NCBI GenBank assembly: GCA_006738865.1
Contig: AP019701.1
Span: 735,001-799,000 of the forward strand
Reading direction: 5' to 3'
Source: Allostella sp. ATCC 35155
GTDB lineage: Bacteria; Pseudomonadota; Alphaproteobacteria; ATCC43930; Allostellaceae
Length of the DNA stretch: 64,000 nucleotides
Shown here in pieces: positions 63,577 to 64,000 of the stretch. The translations under genes and the position numbers were made by a program. Position 1 is the first letter of the stretch. Each line of letters opens with the position of its first letter. The notes under the pieces were generated by a model. It was not told where the DNA came from and searched no databases. It worked only from the letters and a program-made list of their open reading frames with translations.

Positions 63577-64000
63577 ATGATCATCCAGCTTCTCAACGGC
63601 CTGCAGCTCGCGATGCTGCTCTTCCTGCTGTCGGTCGGGCTGTCGGTCGTCTTCGGGCTGATGCGGTTCGTCAACCTCGCCCACGGCACGCTCTTCATGC
63701 TGGGGGCCTTCGTCGGCCTCAGCACGGTCGAGGCGACGGGCTCATTCTGGCTGGCGCTCGCCGCCGGCACGCTGGCCGCGGCCGTGGCCGGCGGCCTCCT
63801 CTATCTCGGGCTGCTGCGCCGGCTGCAGCCGGCCGGACCCCTGAAGCAGGTGCTGGTCACCTTCGGGCTGATCTTCATCGGGCTCGAGGTCGCGCGCCTC
63901 GTCTGGGGCGACTATGCCGAGCGCCTGCCGGGGCCGGCCTCCCTGGCGGGTGCGACCGAGATCTTCGGCGTCTACTATCCGACCTATCGCCTCTTCGTCA
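63577..64000 (+). CDS. Branched-chain amino acid-type ABC permease (LivH-like), cut by window end
   Basis: 141 residues visible, no stop. MIIQLLNGLQLAMLLFLLSVGLSVVFGLMRFVNLAHGTLFMLGAFVGL is the LivH signature (GLxxVFGLMRxxNxAHG). At least three membrane segments are seen before the window ends. It is the first permease of the importer served by the upstream binding protein. Confidence 0.92.
   Translation, partial: MIIQLLNGLQLAMLLFLLSVGLSVVFGLMRFVNLAHGTLFMLGAFVGLSTVEATGSFWLALAAGTLAAAVAGGLLYLGLLRRLQPAGPLKQVLVTFGLIFIGLEVARLVWGDYAERLPGPASLAGATEIFGVYYPTYRLFV

Overview
The window is 64 kb of a very GC-rich, densely packed bacterial chromosome, and everything in it fits an alphaproteobacterium. The pointers are an IalB-type secreted protein, an AcpXL-type very-long-chain fatty acid locus, many CoA-transferases and ABC substrate-binding proteins, and GTG/TTG starts. 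A Rhodospirillales-like or Rhizobiales-like soil or water heterotroph is my best guess; no rRNA or other taxonomic marker is present, so the order is not settled. I saw no tRNA, rRNA or CRISPR array.

Layout. 1-8.5 kb: the start of a HerA/DUF853 ATPase, an IalB-like protein, acyl-CoA and quinone-oxidoreductase genes, a CaiB-type CoA-transferase, an iron-type ABC permease plus binding protein (no ATPase gene beside them), rpsU and greA. 8.5-13 kb: carAB with a recognisable promoter. 13.17-16.63 kb: an intact 3,461-bp IS1-like transposable element with 27-bp imperfect inverted repeats and a perfect 8-bp target duplication. It carries a transposase, a small gene coupled to it, and a three-gene cargo operon (KGG-motif small protein, unknown 181-aa protein, Xre-ImmA/IrrE metallopeptidase). 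It sits between the divergent genes carA and a nicotinamidase. 16.7-28.2 kb: a catabolic region with an omega-aminotransferase, a C45/acyltransferase hydrolase, an amidase, a GntR regulator with two DNA-binding domains, two paralogous family-5 binding proteins around an alpha/beta hydrolase, and a split UxaA/SuyAB-type lyase.

28.2-40.9 kb: a TPR protein, mscL, a second CaiB enzyme, then an apparent operon for very-long-chain acyl groups of lipid A: LpxXL-like acyltransferase, AcpXL, dehydratase, a ketosynthase-like protein without its catalytic Cys, a complete ketosynthase, ketoreductase and MDR reductase. A secreted protein with a repeated domain, 3-hydroxybutyrate dehydrogenase and another MDR reductase follow.

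41-52 kb: a large signalling cluster. It holds two STAS + HATPase partner-switching pairs, a hybrid histidine kinase, a single-domain response regulator, a receiver-PP2C phosphatase, an RsbQ-like hydrolase and an overlapping PAS-kinase with a degenerate ATP-binding domain. Glutaminase and a Na/Pi-cotransporter-like gene lie inside it on the other strand. These genes can be read as one circuit in which kinases drive the PP2C phosphatase, and the phosphatase and HATPase proteins set the phosphorylation of the STAS proteins. No sigma factor or other output gene is visible.

52-64 kb: an MFS carrier with a probable homopolymer problem at its start, FabI, a MocR-type regulator divergent from a LysE exporter, a ThDP enzyme, a MurG-like glycosyltransferase, an aldo/keto reductase, an HxlR/NTF2-like divergent pair, TrpB2, and the start of a branched-chain amino acid ABC operon that runs off the window.
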